Shown one piece after another: positions 1 to 11,400 of a stretch of 64,000 bases of DNA. Each line of letters begins with the position of its first letter. Within the stretch, counting starts at the first letter, position 1. Location of the stretch: assembly GCF_026151205.1 (NCBI RefSeq), contig NC_087084.1, forward strand, positions 6,193,538-6,257,537. The letters run 5' to 3'. The stretch is from Bolinopsis microptera. Lineage: Eukaryota > Ctenophora > Tentaculata > Lobata > Bolinopsidae. The notes under the pieces are model-generated. The model had not been told where the DNA came from. It did no database searches and saw nothing but the letters and a program-made list of their open reading frames with translations. Made by a program: the position numbers and the translations under genes.

Positions 1-409
1 GTCGTGGTCAACACTGCAGATATCAACGGAGCAGAAATCAATAGAGGTCTCGAGAAGAGGGCTACTTTAGATTCGGAGTAAGACATTCTTTATTTATTAG
101 TTAATGACACGTCATTTATCTATTTCCCAATGAATGATCCATTATTTATTTGTTAGTTTCTGATACAGTGACAGTTTATTTGAATATCTGTCGATTAAAA
201 AGCAACCAGCTCCAGTCCAAAATTGAGCATCTAAAATAAAATCATATTTACATAGCATAATTTATTATTTATTCGAATCCTCAAATATGGACCATGATAA
301 CCAAAATACTTACCCCCTCAGCTGCTTAGCAAAGTGCTATGATGGCTACCTCATTGAAAAAACCTCCACAAGATGGAACGTCCTGATGAGTTGTGTGACA
401 AACTGCTAG
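1..409 (+). CDS. Secreted cysteine-rich peptide gene, copy 1 (5' end outside window)
   Basis: Two exons, 1-77 and 322-409, with intron 78-321 (GTAAGA donor, pyrimidine-rich CAG acceptor). The window starts inside the signal-peptide codons. The frame then runs through a short acidic propeptide ending in Lys-Arg at the end of exon 1, and the intron splits a GAC codon. Exon 2 encodes 28 residues and stops at TAG 407-409. The predicted mature peptide has the cysteine pattern C-x3-C-x18-C-x3-C and is identical to that of copy 2 (1253-1729); only the propeptide differs. Signal, Lys-Arg site and short Cys-rich mature region fit a secreted peptide hormone, antimicrobial or toxin-like peptide; the sequence does not decide which. 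The paired CxxxC spacing resembles helical-hairpin peptides, but I recognise no specific family. The splice model is by eye; the matching phase and duplicated structure support it. Confidence 0.66.
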
Positions 410-589
410 CGGAAGCGCACTCGGTGCATTGTCCTGTAATTGCTAGCAAGAACTTGGGGCGATGTGTTGCAAGTGCTAGTCAGGGAGATCGGCACAATGC
501 TCTGTATTTGGAGATTTGACTATTCCCAGCAGGGCATTTTACGTGTGGCTGCAGATTTTATTTTATCTTTGGACTTTGATTTGGACATT

Positions 590-676
590 GGGGTCGTTCA
601 CATTTATTACGTAATCACAGGGGAATGGGGGTTCTAATTGATTACGCTAGTGATTGCGTAATATGTGAACGACCCC
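590..676. mobile_element. 87-bp TIR element (MITE) in 3' flank of peptide copy 1
   Basis: GGGGTCGTTCACAT at 590-603 is mirrored by ATGTGAACGACCCC at 663-676, and the inner part is also largely inverted (TTACGTAATCAC against TGATTGCGTAAT). ATT flanks both ends, a possible 3-bp target duplication. It is absent from the second 1.3-kb copy, so it arrived after the duplication or was lost there. Confidence 0.6.
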
Positions 677-1007
677 ATTAAAGTGCACTTTAACTAAACC
701 TGGTTCACACTGATTTAACGGCCCAGCAGTGTTTTCCAGGTTATTGTTGTGTGTTCTGTTGTGCAGGTCAAACATTTCTAATTCTAATCAGCACAATCAT
801 GTACGATATAAGGTAATCTATGTGTTCATGTGATATTACTGTACTATGCGTCTAATGTCTATGTGAAATGGTCAAACAGGTACAATGCCAAACGGTTAAT
901 AACCGGCTAATAACCGGCTTTTAGCCGATTGGAATTGTACCTATTTGCTGTGAAATGTAAATTGAGGTTAATCTGTAAATATTTTAAATTCGCACTGAAA
1001 TTCTAGA

Positions 1008-1013
1008 AATAAA
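1008..1013 (+). promoter_or_regulatory. Candidate polyadenylation signal of peptide copy 1
   Basis: AATAAA lies about 600 bp after the copy 1 stop codon. The same place in copy 2 (near 2243) reads AATACA, so the signal is lost or weakened there. No closer AATAAA was seen, so the assignment is tentative. Confidence 0.3.
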
Positions 1014-1252
1014 GCGTTTCTATTTTCTCTCATTGCTTCTATTTCTAGCAGAAAAAAGTAACTTAATTAATATTTCTGATTTTTAGTGTTGATTCAAATT
1101 TTGATTCTAGCTGTTTTGTGTTTTCTAAAAATAAGATAGTCTTCCCCCGAAAACCTCACTTTAACCCTGATAAACCTCAAAACCTCATTATCTTCACTCA
1201 ATCTTATTAGCATTAAGGAGTGTGGAGTGTAACAGTAAAACTCGCAACGAGA

Positions 1253-1729
1253 ATGAACAATGTCGGGATAGTCCTTTTGTTGGTGTGTGTACTGAACGTC
1301 GTGGTCAACACTGCAGATATCAACATCCCAGAAATCAATAGAGGTCTCGAGAAGAGGGCTACTTTAGATTCAGAGTAAGACATTCTTTATTTATTAGTTA
1401 ATGACACTTCATTTATCTATTTCCCAATGAATGATCCATTATTTATTTGTTAGTTTATGATACAGTGACAGTTTATTTGAAATTATCTGGTCGATTAAAA
1501 AGCACCAGCTCCAGTCCAAAATGGAGCATCTAAAATAAAATCATAACTATAGTGAAGATGACATATTTACATAGCATAATTTATTATTTATTCGAATCCT
1601 CAAATATGGACCATGATAATCAAAATACTTACCCCCCTCAGCTGCTTAGCAAAGTGCTATGATGGCTACCTCATTGAAAAAACCTCCACAAGATGGAACG
1701 TCCTGATGAGTTGTGTGACAAACTGCTAG
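1253..1729 (+). CDS. Secreted cysteine-rich peptide gene, copy 2 (complete)
   Basis: Exons 1253-1374 and 1642-1729 give a 69-residue precursor. Residues 1-21 form a typical signal peptide (polar start, then a Val/Leu-rich core, ending NTA). Residues 22-35 are a propeptide ending in Lys-Arg. Residues 36-69 are the predicted mature peptide, with cysteines at mature positions 7, 11, 30 and 34. ATG 1253 is chosen because the signal peptide starts there and purines precede it (GAGAATGA). If unspliced, the frame would stop at TAA 1376, exactly at the GTAAGA donor, and lose all cysteines. Exon 2 is identical to exon 2 of copy 1. The C-x3-C-x18-C-x3-C array would allow a two-helix, two-disulphide fold. 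The role is unknown: it could be a defensive, signalling or venom-type peptide. It lies just beyond FAF1 exon 10 on the opposite strand, probably inside the next FAF1 intron. Confidence 0.72.
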
Positions 1730-1925
1730 CGGAAGCGCACTCGGTGCATTGTCCTGTAATTGCTAGCAAGAACTTGGCGCAATGTGTTGCAAGTGCTAGT
1801 AAGGGAGATCGGCACAATGCTCTGTATTTGGAGATTTGACTATTCCCAACAGGGCATTTTACGTGTGGCTGTAGATTTGGACATTGTTAGCGCTCAGCGG
1901 GTCCGGACTCTACGGCATGAGACAC

Positions 1926-2012
1926 TACAGCGGGAGATTTGTCGGCGCAAAGAATTAGGGTGAGGATTTTCCCTCAACCTAATCCTCATGCATTTACAAA
2001 TCTTCCGCTGTA
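1926..2012. repeat. Imperfect hairpin insert in 3' flank of peptide copy 2
   Basis: TACAGCGGGAGATTTGT at 1926-1942 is inverted as ACAAATCTTCCGCTGTA at 1996-2012 with one mismatch. It belongs to a segment (about 1880-2030) that replaces the 590-676 element of copy 1 at the same point. It looks like a second, unrelated short non-autonomous element. Confidence 0.5.
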
Positions 2013-2360
2013 CCGTGTCACGCTGTTTATTCCGTGCACTTTAACTAAACCTGGTTCACACTGTTTTAACGGCCCAGCAGAGTTTTCCAGGTTTTTGTTG
2101 TGTGTTCACATTTCTAATTCTAATCAGCACAGTTATGTACGTTTTGAGGTAATTTATGTGTTCATGTGATATTACTGTAAGTGAAATGTAAATTGAGGTT
2201 AATCTGTGTATAATATTTAAAATTCGCATCGAAATTCTAAAAATACAGCGTTTTTATTTTCTCTGTTCTATTTCTAGCAGAAAAAGTAACTTAATAAATA
2301 TTTTCGACCTACAACGAAAAATAAGACTTATTAAAGAAGACCTAATTAATTAAGACTAAC

Positions 2361-2454
2361 CGTTCCTCGAAGACTTGTAGAAATTGCAAGACGTTTTCCT
2401 CAGCGCTCTTGCCCACCGTCATAAGCGGACGCTGTGCAGATGTGCTCGAACATT
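2361..2454 (-). CDS. FAF1: FAF1 exon 10: start of UAS region
   Basis: 94-nt exon entered in phase 1 from exon 9 (G plus AA makes Glu). It encodes RPLMTVGKSAEENVLQFLQV, close to the FAF1 segment ending LLQFTAEF. The donor is GTTAGT (2360-2355). Its 3' splice site is tandemly repeated upstream (2431-2583). The next exon must lie below 2361 or beyond the window; I did not find it. Confidence 0.82.
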
Positions 2455-5400
2455 CTGAAAAAGAGGACAGGGTTAGTACGCTGTGCAGATGTGCTCGAAC
2501 ATTCTGAAAAAGAGGACAGGGTTAGTACGCTGTGCAGATGTGACTCCACTCGAACATTCTGAAAAAGAGGACAAGATAAGTTCAAGAAGTTAGAAGTTAG
2601 AGTCTGCCGAACTCTATTAACAGGTCAGTCAGGCAGCGCTTCACAATCTGTTGATAAAACGTATATAATTAATAATTATAATGTATATAAAATGATCTAT
2701 ACTGTTATAATATATTTAAGATAGTTAAAGAGAGCGCACCTGTTCAACCAGTAACAGTGTTACTGATACAGTCACACAACACAACACATTAAACATGCTA
2801 TATCAGCTTAGAACAAGCACGGGCCCGGGGTCAGGGCGGTGTCTCAGCAGCCCGACCACTGAGGGTAGACATTAGGGTGGACATTAGAGTGGACATTAGA
2901 GTGGATATAAGGGTAGACATTAGGGTGGACATTAGTGTGGACATTAGGGTGGACATTAGGGTGGACAAAAGAGTGGACATTAGGGTGGACACTGGACATT
3001 AGTGTGGACATTAGGGTGGACATAAGGGTGGACATTATGGTGGACATAAGGGTCCAGACATTAGAGTGGACATAAGGGTAGACATTAGGGTGGACATTAG
3101 TGTGGACATTAGGGTGGACATTAGGGTGGATATTAGTGTGGACATTAGGGTGGACATTAGGGTGGACATTAGGGTGGACATTAGGGTGGACATTAGTGTG
3201 GACATTATGGTAGACATAAAGGTAAACATTAGGGTGGACATTAGGGTGGACATTAAAGCATTAGGCTAGGGTGGACATTAGGGTGGACATTAGGGTGGAC
3301 ATTAGGGTGGACATTAGTGTGGACATTAGTGTGGACATAATGGTAGACATAAAGGTAAACATTAGGGTGGACATTAGGGTGGACATTAAAGCATTAGGCT
3401 GGGGTGGACATTAGGGTGGACATTAGGGTGGATATTAGGGTGGGCATTAGGGTAGACATAAGGGTGGGCATTAGGGTAGACATAATGGTAGACATTAGGT
3501 AAACATTAGGGTGGACATTAGGGTGGACATTAAAGCATTAGGCTAGGGTGGACATTAGGGTGGACATTAGGGTGGGCATTAGGGTAGACATAAGGGTGGG
3601 CATTAGGGTAGACATAAGGGTAGACATAAGGGTGGGCATTAGGGTGGACATACGATGCTAATTCTATTTTAAAGTTAAGTGTCTAAAGGAAAAGCGTGGA
3701 GTGATCAGCCAGGGGATTTCAGAACACAACAGAAGGTTTTGATAATGTTTTATAGAGTCCCCTGTTCTGACCTGAATAATTACATGTGACATGTCATGTG
3801 ACATGCCATGACCTTTTAAGGCATGCGTTTATAAACGCATGCCTTAAAAGGTATAGTATAAATACTTTCTAGTATAAATACTTTCTAGCACCAAATTATT
3901 CAAGGGTGAGGGACATCATGTATGGGCTTGCAATAATGTTTGTGATAAGTAAGCACTGAAATCTGAAACATTATGAATTTTCAGTACGATGTGATACTAT
4001 TGTCTCAGAATGATACTCAAAAAGTACACTTTGGTGTGATTGAGAAATATAAGGTGATCATTGTATCATGTATATTGAGTTATTAGTAAATAAAATAGTG
4101 TATTTAATGGTCAGTATTATTACTATTGTACTGTTTTATAATTGTCCCATATACTACTACTAAGTACTATGATAAGTTTTAAACTAATTACAATACTACA
4201 AATCTATTACATTTATTGAGAATTATGTGATACATAACTTTGTATGAAAAGCATAAATATAGTATCTAATTAGACTAAAAAACACAATAAACTACTTTTC
4301 ATTTGCCACATGAATTGATTCAGATTTCAGGGTAATTCACACGAGTTCGATAAATCTACACACTACACTGACCCCTGTAATATTGTAGCAACTATAATAC
4401 TATTCTATATTATATTATGTAATACACTTATAATATTATATATTATATTTAATGATATATCATCATATGTATATAATATACTTACAATATAATATCTCTA
4501 TGTTAATTTCACTGTACATTACATGATAATAATGCACGTTGAATCTTGTACACAAATTACTCGTGATTTAGAGACAGAAAATGTTACATATTTATATCAA
4601 CATAACATTGCATAAAGTACAGTTTTAATACTTTCAACACAAATATGTAGCAAATATGTAGCAAATATGTAGCAAATAATTTGTGTTAGCGGATGGATTA
4701 ATGATGGTACCTGTGTTACAAGGTGATATGGATCAATCATTCATCGACCATATTTTTTTGTATAATAGCTTCTTTTATGTATCTTTCCTTCTAGTAACCA
4801 CATTGTAGTTACTAGTTACTGGCTACTAGCGTATATAATGTGAGTCATAATATTATAATATGAGGCATGTGATTGTTACTGGCTCAGTGTCTCGTATTGT
4901 TGGAGCTATCACATGATGACTCATTAGTCATGCTTGGTATTACAGATCTAAAAAACTCTTATTAATTTCCTAGAAAGAAGGGATAATAAGAACTTCTAAG
5001 CTTAAAGTTAAAAATTAACAAGAATGATCCCATTAATATTTTCACGTATTGCGTGCGGTTTAAATTCATGAGTCTTTTGTCCACATTTGATCGCACATAA
5101 CAATCTCTGAAAATTCATGTATTTTTCTTGTAAATCGAAAGAAAAAACATTTAAATATTATATATTATAATATTATGATAGTTCAGAAAAATAAAACAAG
5201 GTTCAGTAATACCCTATTTACCGTACAGTTAGAGGAAAGAACTTAGCACGATAAATAATTAATCTATCAGTGTGTACGGAAAATCGGGGGTTTATGGTAT
5301 ATTATGCAACATTGTGTTCACTACTTAAACCTCCACCATTATGTGATATGTATACTTTACTTCATCTGGTGGGTCAGCATGGTCTATTCTCGTTCAGCTA

Positions 5401-8400
5401 ATTGAATCAAGGCAGTAAGGTAGTACGTTTTCATGAAAAGTCGGGGTGAGATGTGCCGAGAGCGGGAATTGGACCCACTTTCGGGAGGTCGTGGGTCCAA
5501 TTCCCGCTCTCGGCACATCTCACCCCGACTTTTCATGAAAACGTACTACCTTACTGCCTTGATTCAATTAGCTGAACGAGAATAGACCATGCTTACCCAC
5601 CAGATGAAATATATGCTTGCATAGTTGCAACCTTGGATTCCTTGGACCTGGATTCTTTGGCTACTTAAACATGGCATGAAATACGGCTGTGGCTAAGAAT
5701 CCAACTCCCAGTAATGTATACTTTACATAATATTAATATGTGATATTATGTATACTTTACATAATATTATGTCATACCCCAAAATTATCCAAACATTTCA
5801 TAGTACTTATTAAACTTTATTATTAACACATCTAAACAAGTAAAAGATGCAATTAGTACTCAGTAAAGGTTATTTCAGGTTTCATGGCCGATGTTCCAAT
5901 CTATTAATAGCAATGACGCCATAAAACTACTTGTGACTGTTTATGTCGACTGTGGGCTATAAATTTCGTTATTCTTCTAAACAACCAAGGAGAACCTAAC
6001 ACGCTGTGGTATGAATAATGAATATATAAAATGTCACGAAAGTTTGGATTGACAAGGCCAGTAATACTAGACCTGACAAAGCTGAGCAACAAAAAAAAAC
6101 AACACTAACTAGAACAACACTAATTAGAACAACACTAATTAGAACAACACTAATTACAACAACACTAACTACAACACTAACTACTACACTAACTACTACA
6201 ACACTAACTACTACAACACTAACTACTACACTAACTACAACACTAACTACAACTCTACAACAACACTAACTACAACACTAACTAACGTCATGTAGTATGT
6301 AGTTACAACTCTAATTTTTCACTCAATCTCTCACTTTATTAGTCAGGGCCCAGAGGGAGATTTTGGTGAATTGTCACATGATCAACTACGGGGCCATAAA
6401 ATATGTGGAACTGTATTTTATATAATTACTTGTAATTGCCTGATTAACTGAACATAATATATATATAATTACTAATTAACTAATTACTAATTACCTGGTG
6501 ATTCCAACACGTCCTCGTCCATGAACTCGTCGTCTGATCCTACAGATGCTCTGCCAGCCTGGTTGAGAATTAATTGGTTTAAGTAATTAGTAATTAATTA
6601 GTTATCTTTGGTCATTACAAGGAGAAAATAGTGTTTAATTGTATCGGAAGTTAAATCTAAATATGTTAAACTTTTGTTTGTCCATTTGGTTAAAAGAAGA
6701 ACTACATTAAATCTTTTAATTGTTTCGGACGATCATTTGCATTATAGAAAGTTTATCTATGTTATATATTATCAACAAGCTAGGACTCGACTGTGGGCTT
6801 GAAAGAAAGGCGGTGGTTAAAAAGTATTATGACTGGGATAATATCTTGAAGGTCGTCTACCGGAAGGGGGACATTGACAATTTATTTCACTAAATTAGCT
6901 TTCAAATATCAAGTATGTCAATGTTAAAACTTCAGGTATAGGACAAATCTTGTTGAACTAAATGTTAACAATGTTGAAAGAATGTTGAATTAAATAAATT
7001 GCATCTAAATGTTTCAAATATTGAACACAATGTTGACGCGGCATATAACTAAACCTCTTGTCTGCGAAAGACTTTCAGTCTGTGAAACGGTGTTTCTAAC
7101 ACCAAGTCTCTTAGTTCGAGCTGAAAAATTAACTAATAACATAATCGTCAACCAAAGTATTATCTTATTGATATAAAATGTGCGATCTAAAACTAAAAGA
7201 AAGAGATCATAGAAAAGAGAAAGTTCTGGAAATTACCGAGTCGGATGTACCGGGGGGCCAGCCTTCCCACCTTTGTTGGCTCGCTGGTATGTTATACGTA
7301 CTTTCCACATACGACTTCACCTAACGAATAAGTAGTTAATTAATTAATCGGTTAATTAATTAGGTAAATTAAATTCCTCCTATCTCCATGCAGTCACTGA
7401 TTATATTCGGAAAAAATACTTGAACAAAAAATACATATATTCAACAAAAAACTTACCTGTCGGACGTGATTATTGGCAGGAAAGACGAGATCATATTCCA
7501 GTCCCTCCACGCTCATTTTGAATCGGTATCTGGAGCTGCTCATAATACTGCTGCTGCCTTGCCTGCAGAAGGGGTGTTAATGTTTGCAGATTAGAAGGAG
7601 GGGCTGGGCAGTTATTGGCCGTAGAAAAGAGGATGTTTGATTAGCCTTAGACAGGGCCATTGTAGTACAGAGCAAATCAGACACTGAAACGATGATTTTC
7701 TCAACTTTACTTTTAGTTCTATACACTATTTAATAGAGCTTCATGTTCAACACCTAGTAACTAAGTCACAGTGTCGACATAAATAAGGAACTAATTACTA
7801 AATTCCTTGACTAAGTACATTGTGTGGCTGTTACTGAGTTACTCACAATGATCACCTGAGTCACATCATATATTTACATTATACAGTGTACAGGGTGGAG
7901 ATAAAATGTGACCTGATCACGCCACTCCTCATCAATTGGAGTAAATAGTAGTTATCTGATCAGGACCAAGCCGGAGTAAACATTTGCGGCATTCAATCAA
8001 TCAGTTCCCCAATCACAGCACGTGATCTGGTGACCATCCTATCATTGGATCTTATCACATTGTTCGAGATCTGATCTCATGTGAGAAATAGGCACGACTC
8101 TCACCTTGCCGAATCCAATCACTCTAACTCAATTCCCCAATTACAGCATGTGAACATCCAATGATCCAATCATCGGATCTTGTCACATAGTTCGAGATCT
8201 GATCTTATGTGAGAAATGGCCAATGGGCATGACTGACTCTTACCATGCTCGCCCCTGTCAAGTTAACTATAAATACCACCACATATCCTTACTCCATTCT
8301 ATCGAACATTTCACCACTTCCACTTGAACTACTTATATATCTTCTCTAACGATGAACTCCACTGCACCAAACCCTCTACTTTTCACAGACTCCTACAAAT

Positions 8401-11400
8401 CAATCAGACTGCTCGGAGAAGGCGGATATGGAGCTGTGTGGCTTGTCAAGCGGATATCTGATGGAACTCTCCACGCTGCTAAGATAGTCGATGATTCCAA
8501 ATGCAAGAGGAAGACCTGGTGTGATGACAGATCAGCTCTGATACCTGACGAGATCCTTCTCTCGGAGACCCTGGATCATCCCAACCTGATCAACCTTCAC
8601 GAAATCTACTTCGAGCAGAACTCCTGGATCATCGTGATGGAGTACATACCGGACTTTGTTGACCTATTCGACCATATCTCTACGAAAGGAGCCTTGACCG
8701 TTGAGGATGCCCGAGAAGTTCTAACCCAGCTATTGGACACGTGCAGTTACCTCATCTCCCTGGGAATTGACCACAGGGACATCAAGGACGAGAACATCCT
8801 CTACAATCCTACAACTCGTCAAATCAAACTGATCGACTTCGGTTCTGCGTCCTGGATACCAGAAATGAAGCCCCCTACACCTCTTATCAAGGAACAGAAG
8901 TCTATCTCCCTCCAGAGCACTTCAACTTCGGATCCTACTCAGCTCTTCCTGCCATGACTTGGAGTATTGGATGCCTGGCCTATGCCCTACTGAACGGCGA
9001 CTGTCCTTTTTCTACCAAGCAGGAAGTAACAGACTATCGGTATCTGGAGTTTATCAACCCTCGACTTGATCATGAAAGCAAAGAGTTTCTACGTGATGTT
9101 CTGATCATTGATGAAGATGATAGGATGATCCCTGAAGAACTTATCCTTCACCCTTGGATGGACTGGATTTCTATGGAGTAATATGATTTTGTTAATATGA
9201 TTTTATTGGTATTTTAGCGCGGATATTTCGCTGATTGCTTTGTTTGATACAATTACATTTGATATTTCGTTACTCATGAATCCAGACTCATCATTTATCA
9301 CTATCTAGTACCACAAAATAATGACAGTTTTTTACAGTCACTGAATTGATTGGCGACATGAACAAGTGTAACAAGTGGTTATTATGTTATTGGTACGGTT
9401 TTTATCAATCAGAACAAATAGATTAATTCTTCATTATCATCCTTGTTTATTAATGGTTGCAGTTTTCGATTTAACAAAACCGTCAAGTTTATATAAGGTA
9501 TATAATGACCAAATTAAGTGATCAAATTAAGAGAACAAATTAAGATAACAGCAGTAGAATCGGATTCAATTATTAAGCTGGCATCAATTAGACGCAAACT
9601 GATGGTTTTAACAACATGAGATGCTTCATTCCTTCATTACTTTAAATATAATTACCCGACCAATTAACAAGTAACGATCACTTAACGATCAACTAACGTA
9701 CCCTCTTAACCACAAGTTACCTATAAATACCATTGCACATCCTACTCCTATATCGAACATTTCTCTCCTCTAACGATGAACTCCACTGCAACAAACCCTC
9801 TACTTTTCACAGACTCCTACAAATCAATCAGACTGCTCGGAGAAGGCGGGTATGGAGCTGTGTGGCTTGTCAAGCGGATATCTGATGGAACTCTCCACGC
9901 TGCTAAGATAGTCGATGATTCCAAATGCAAGAGGAAGACCTGGTGTGATGACAGATCAGCTCTGATACCTGACGAAATCCTTCTCTCGGAGACCCTGGAT
10001 CATCCCAACCTGATCAACCTTCACGAAATCTACTTCGAGCAGAACTCCTGGATCATCGTGATGGAGTACATACCTGACTTTGTTGACCTATTCGACCATA
10101 TCTCTACGAAAGGAGCCTTGACCGTGGAGGATGCCCGAGAAGTTCTAACCCAGCTATTGGACACGTGCAGTTACCTCATCTCCCTGGGAATCGACCACAG
10201 GGACATCAAGGACGAGAACATCCTCTACAATCCTGTCACTCGCCGGATAAAACTGATCGACTTCGGTTCTGCGTCCTGGATTCCTGAAGATGAAGCCCCC
10301 TACACCTCTTATCAAGGAACAGAAGTCTATCTCCCTCCAGAGCACTTCAACTTTGGATCCTACTCAGCTCTTCCTGCCATGACTTGGAGTATTGGATGTC
10401 TGGCCTACGTCCTACTGAACGGCGACTGTCCTTTTCCTACCAAGCAGGAAGTGGCAGACCATCAGCATCTGGAGTTTATCAACTCTCGACTTGATCATGA
10501 AAGCAAGGAGTTTCTACGTGATGTTCTGATCATTGATGAAGATGATAGGATGATCCCTAAAGAACTTATCCTTCACCCTTGGATGGAATGGATTTCTATG
10601 GAGTAATCTGATTTTGTTATGATTTTATTCGGTATTTTTAGCGTCGATATTCTATATAATATTATTATTTATTTATATTTATTTCAATAATTGATTTGTT
10701 TGATACAGTTACATTCAAGGCTCGACCGGGACAGCCTTTTTGACCGGGACTGGAAAAAAGCGTAAAACATACTCATCACAGTATTTGGTTGTCCGTATCT
10801 ATTAGAGTCTGATTAGCCAAACGAAATATCTCTGAGAATTTTGTGCAGTTTTTGTCTAGGATTTCAAATTAAGATCTTAATTAAGATTGGTGATAATTGT
10901 TCACTAATCTTAACATTTTCTTGGAATATTTAAAATGGCACCCAAGATCACGTATTTTCTGTCTGTTATTTTTTGTACGACTTATTTTTTTAAACATTCG
11001 TGAAACCTCAAACTTGACCAAAATGAACACAAATTCCTGAACTGATAAATATCACCCATTTGACACGTGTTAACAGTACGTGAACTATTACGTGACTAGT
11101 ACGTGACCCAGCTATAAACACGTGCGTGATTTCAGAAAAACGCAAATAAATTAATAACGTATTCGAAGTATGCCAATACTGCATTACATACCTCGTAAAC
11201 CTCGTAAACCTCGTAAACCTCGTAAACCTCGTAAACCTCGTAAACCTTGTACGTCCACTTTTTGTATCTTAATAACGTATCACTATTACATAATGTATGT
11301 GACGATGCCGGGTTTTGCCTTCTCAATGTCAGATTTAACCCCGATTTTGCAGAATTCTGCACGCACAAATACTGTACACCATGGTGCAAACAGTGAGCTT

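Larger units (their letters stand above)
1..2305 (+). repeat. 1.3-kb tandem duplication carrying the peptide genes
   Basis: Sequence from position 1 recurs from about 1298 with few changes through exon 1, the intron, exon 2 and the 3' flank, ending near 2305. Copy 2 has a small intron insertion near 1545-1560. The two copies carry different hairpin insertions after the shared word GGACATT (590-676 and about 1880-2030). Confidence 0.85.

Noticed and set aside
2844-3269. Met-Ser-Thr-Leu and Val-Asp-Ile-Arg repeat frames
   Set aside because: 12-bp minisatellite; open on both strands with no flanking gene structure.
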